A DNA stretch of 6,488 nt from a bacterium (GTDB lineage: Bacteria; Acidobacteriota; Blastocatellia; Pyrinomonadales; Pyrinomonadaceae), in contig JAQSDP010000106.1 of assembly GCA_029945985.1 (NCBI GenBank), forward strand, positions 1 through 6,488, read 5' to 3'. Under the pieces are notes generated by a model. It saw only the letters and a program-made list of their open reading frames with translations, searched no databases and was not told where the DNA came from. Below, one piece after another: positions 5,949-6,488 of the stretch. Position numbers and translations under genes: made by a program. Each line of letters begins with the position of its first letter. Position 1 is the stretch's first letter.

Positions 5949-6047
5949 GGAGGCGCATCCTGTCCGGTGATGGGCGCGGTCTTCAAAACCGTTAGCGGGT
6001 GCGCGAGAGCGTACCTGGGTGGGTTCGACTCCCACACGCCTCCGCCA
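5949..6047 (+). tRNA. selC: tRNA-Sec (anticodon TCA)
   Basis: A 99-nt selenocysteine tRNA that inserts Sec at recoded UGA codons with SelB and a SECIS element. By hand folding: acceptor GGAGGCG (5949-5955) pairs with CGCCTCC (6037-6043), discriminator G6044 and encoded CCA 6045-6047. A 6-bp D stem CCTGTC/GATGGG (with wobble pairs) closes a 4-nt loop CGGT, a Sec hallmark. Anticodon arm GCGGT-CTTCAAA-ACCGT has TCA at 5983-5985. A long variable arm GGTGCGC/GCGTACC (7 bp) is capped by GAGA. The T arm GTGGG-TTCGACT-CCCAC is regular. Bacterial tRNA-Sec normally has 8 acceptor pairs; here the eighth would be C5956 against A6036, a mismatch. No other sel gene is in the window. Confidence 0.95.
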
Positions 6048-6050
6048 AAT

Positions 6051-6081
6051 TAGTGAATAGCGGATAGTGAATAGTGAATAG
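6051..6081 (+). repeat. Short AATAGTG-type tandem repeat before dprA
   Basis: The 10-mer TAGTGAATAG occurs three times, at 6051-6060, 6065-6074 and 6072-6081, the last two overlapping so that a 7-nt unit (AATAGTG or a rotation) is repeated. CGGA separates the first copy from the rest. The run fills most of the 41 nt between tRNA-Sec and the dprA start, leaving no good Shine-Dalgarno sequence. Confidence 0.6.
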
Positions 6082-6088
6082 TTAAGAG

Positions 6089-6488
6089 ATGAAAGAGTGG
6101 ATCTCGCTCAATATGACGCCTGGGGTCGGGCCCAGGGCTGCTACTAAACTCTTAGAGCGGTTTGGGTCGGCGTCGGCGGTGTTTGACGCGCGGCGGACGG
6201 AGCTTGAGTCGCTGCGGATCAGGCCGGAGACGATCGAGAGCATCATGAAAAAGGAGTTTCATGAGAAGGCCCTTGATGAGTTTGAGCGGGTCAAGAAAGC
6301 GAGTGGCGACATTCTGATCCTCGACGACGGCAGTTATCCGGACCTTCTCCGACAGATAGACGACCCGCCGATCACGCTTTATGTTCGCGGGGATTGGCAG
6401 GCGTGTCTCGAACAGCCGTGTGTTGGAGTAATCGGCTCGCGAAATTGTTCGACGTACGGCAAGAATTCGTCGGAAATGCTCTCACGTG
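6089..6488 (+). CDS. dprA: DNA-processing protein DprA, N-terminal part
   Basis: An open frame of 133 codons running off the right edge. The N-terminus (residues about 1-35, with MTPGVGPRAATKLLERFGS) matches the helix-hairpin-helix-like head of DprA/Smf proteins. LILDDGSYPDLLRQIDDPPITLYVRGD (77-102) and VGVIGSRNCSTYG (112-124) are the start of the Rossmann-like DprA core. DprA coats incoming single-stranded DNA during natural transformation and loads RecA. A TAA stop lies in frame 6 nt upstream (6083-6085), so the ATG at 6089 is the earliest start and it fits the family N-terminus. Only AAGAG directly next to the ATG resembles a ribosome binding site. The gene lies downstream of tRNA-Sec and the heptamer repeat and may share a transcript with them. 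Confidence 0.92.
   Translation, partial: MKEWISLNMTPGVGPRAATKLLERFGSASAVFDARRTELESLRIRPETIESIMKKEFHEKALDEFERVKKASGDILILDDGSYPDLLRQIDDPPITLYVRGDWQACLEQPCVGVIGSRNCSTYGKNSSEMLSR

Noticed and set aside
5947..5953. AAGGAGG resembling a strong Shine-Dalgarno sequence
   Set aside because: Most of it (GGAGG, 5949-5953) is the 5' acceptor strand of tRNA-Sec, and no start codon of a supported gene follows at a proper distance.
5709..6035. A minus-strand open frame of 108 codons beginning MGVEPTQVRSRAP
   Set aside because: It starts inside the T arm of tRNA-Sec and runs antisense to the tRNA and the 5362-5931 gene. GVEPT-type N-termini are a familiar artefact of translating tRNA genes backwards.
1..6488. 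CRISPR arrays, insertion sequences, phage genes or toxin-antitoxin pairs
   Set aside because: No regularly spaced direct repeats, transposase motifs, terminal inverted repeats or small paired genes of those types were seen on either strand.

Overview
The window most likely comes from a member of the Acidobacteriota, probably class Blastocatellia (a Pyrinomonadales-like lineage). This is inference from family resemblance. The best clue is the protein at 1286-1993, which opens with a CPTC...YC.ADG zinc-ribbon-like motif, followed by one membrane helix, a Ser/Pro/Thr linker and an SH3-like tail. I associate that design with this group. The small CxH...CxxC protein at 2850-3095 points the same way. 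No rRNA or other phylogenetic marker is present to prove it.

Layout. (1) 1-696: 3' part of a tyrosine-rich, low-complexity protein open to the left edge, followed by an intrinsic terminator. (2) 697-2767: a promoter and two leader hairpins lead into three co-directional genes: a STAS-domain anti-sigma-factor antagonist, the zinc-ribbon/TM/SH3-like protein and a secreted SGNH/GDSL hydrolase. Gaps are short (15 and 6 nt). (3) 2768-3293: a perfect 10-bp hairpin behind the hydrolase, a small minus-strand metal-binding-type protein, and an AT-rich divergent region full of short repeats. (4) 3294-5931: a tightly coupled run of S1/P1-type nuclease, M20 metallopeptidase and an unrecognised 189-aa protein, joined by ATGA and TGATG stop/start overlaps. 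(5) 5949-6047: a selenocysteine tRNA (anticodon TCA, long variable arm, encoded CCA). (6) 6089-6488: the 5' part of dprA, running off the right edge, preceded by a short AATAGTG-type repeat.

How the genes fit together. The secreted hydrolase and secreted nuclease look like scavenging enzymes that cleave esters and nucleic acids outside the cytoplasm. The M20 peptidase appears cytosolic and is translationally coupled to the nuclease. DprA protects incoming single-stranded DNA during natural transformation. The tRNA-Sec implies the organism makes selenoproteins, but no selA, selB, selD or clear selenoprotein lies in this window.

I did not find a convincing new multi-gene system. The items most worth checking are the tRNA-Sec with a mismatch at the eighth acceptor position, the tyrosine-rich protein, the uncharacterised protein coupled to the nuclease and peptidase, and the repeat-rich divergent promoter region.
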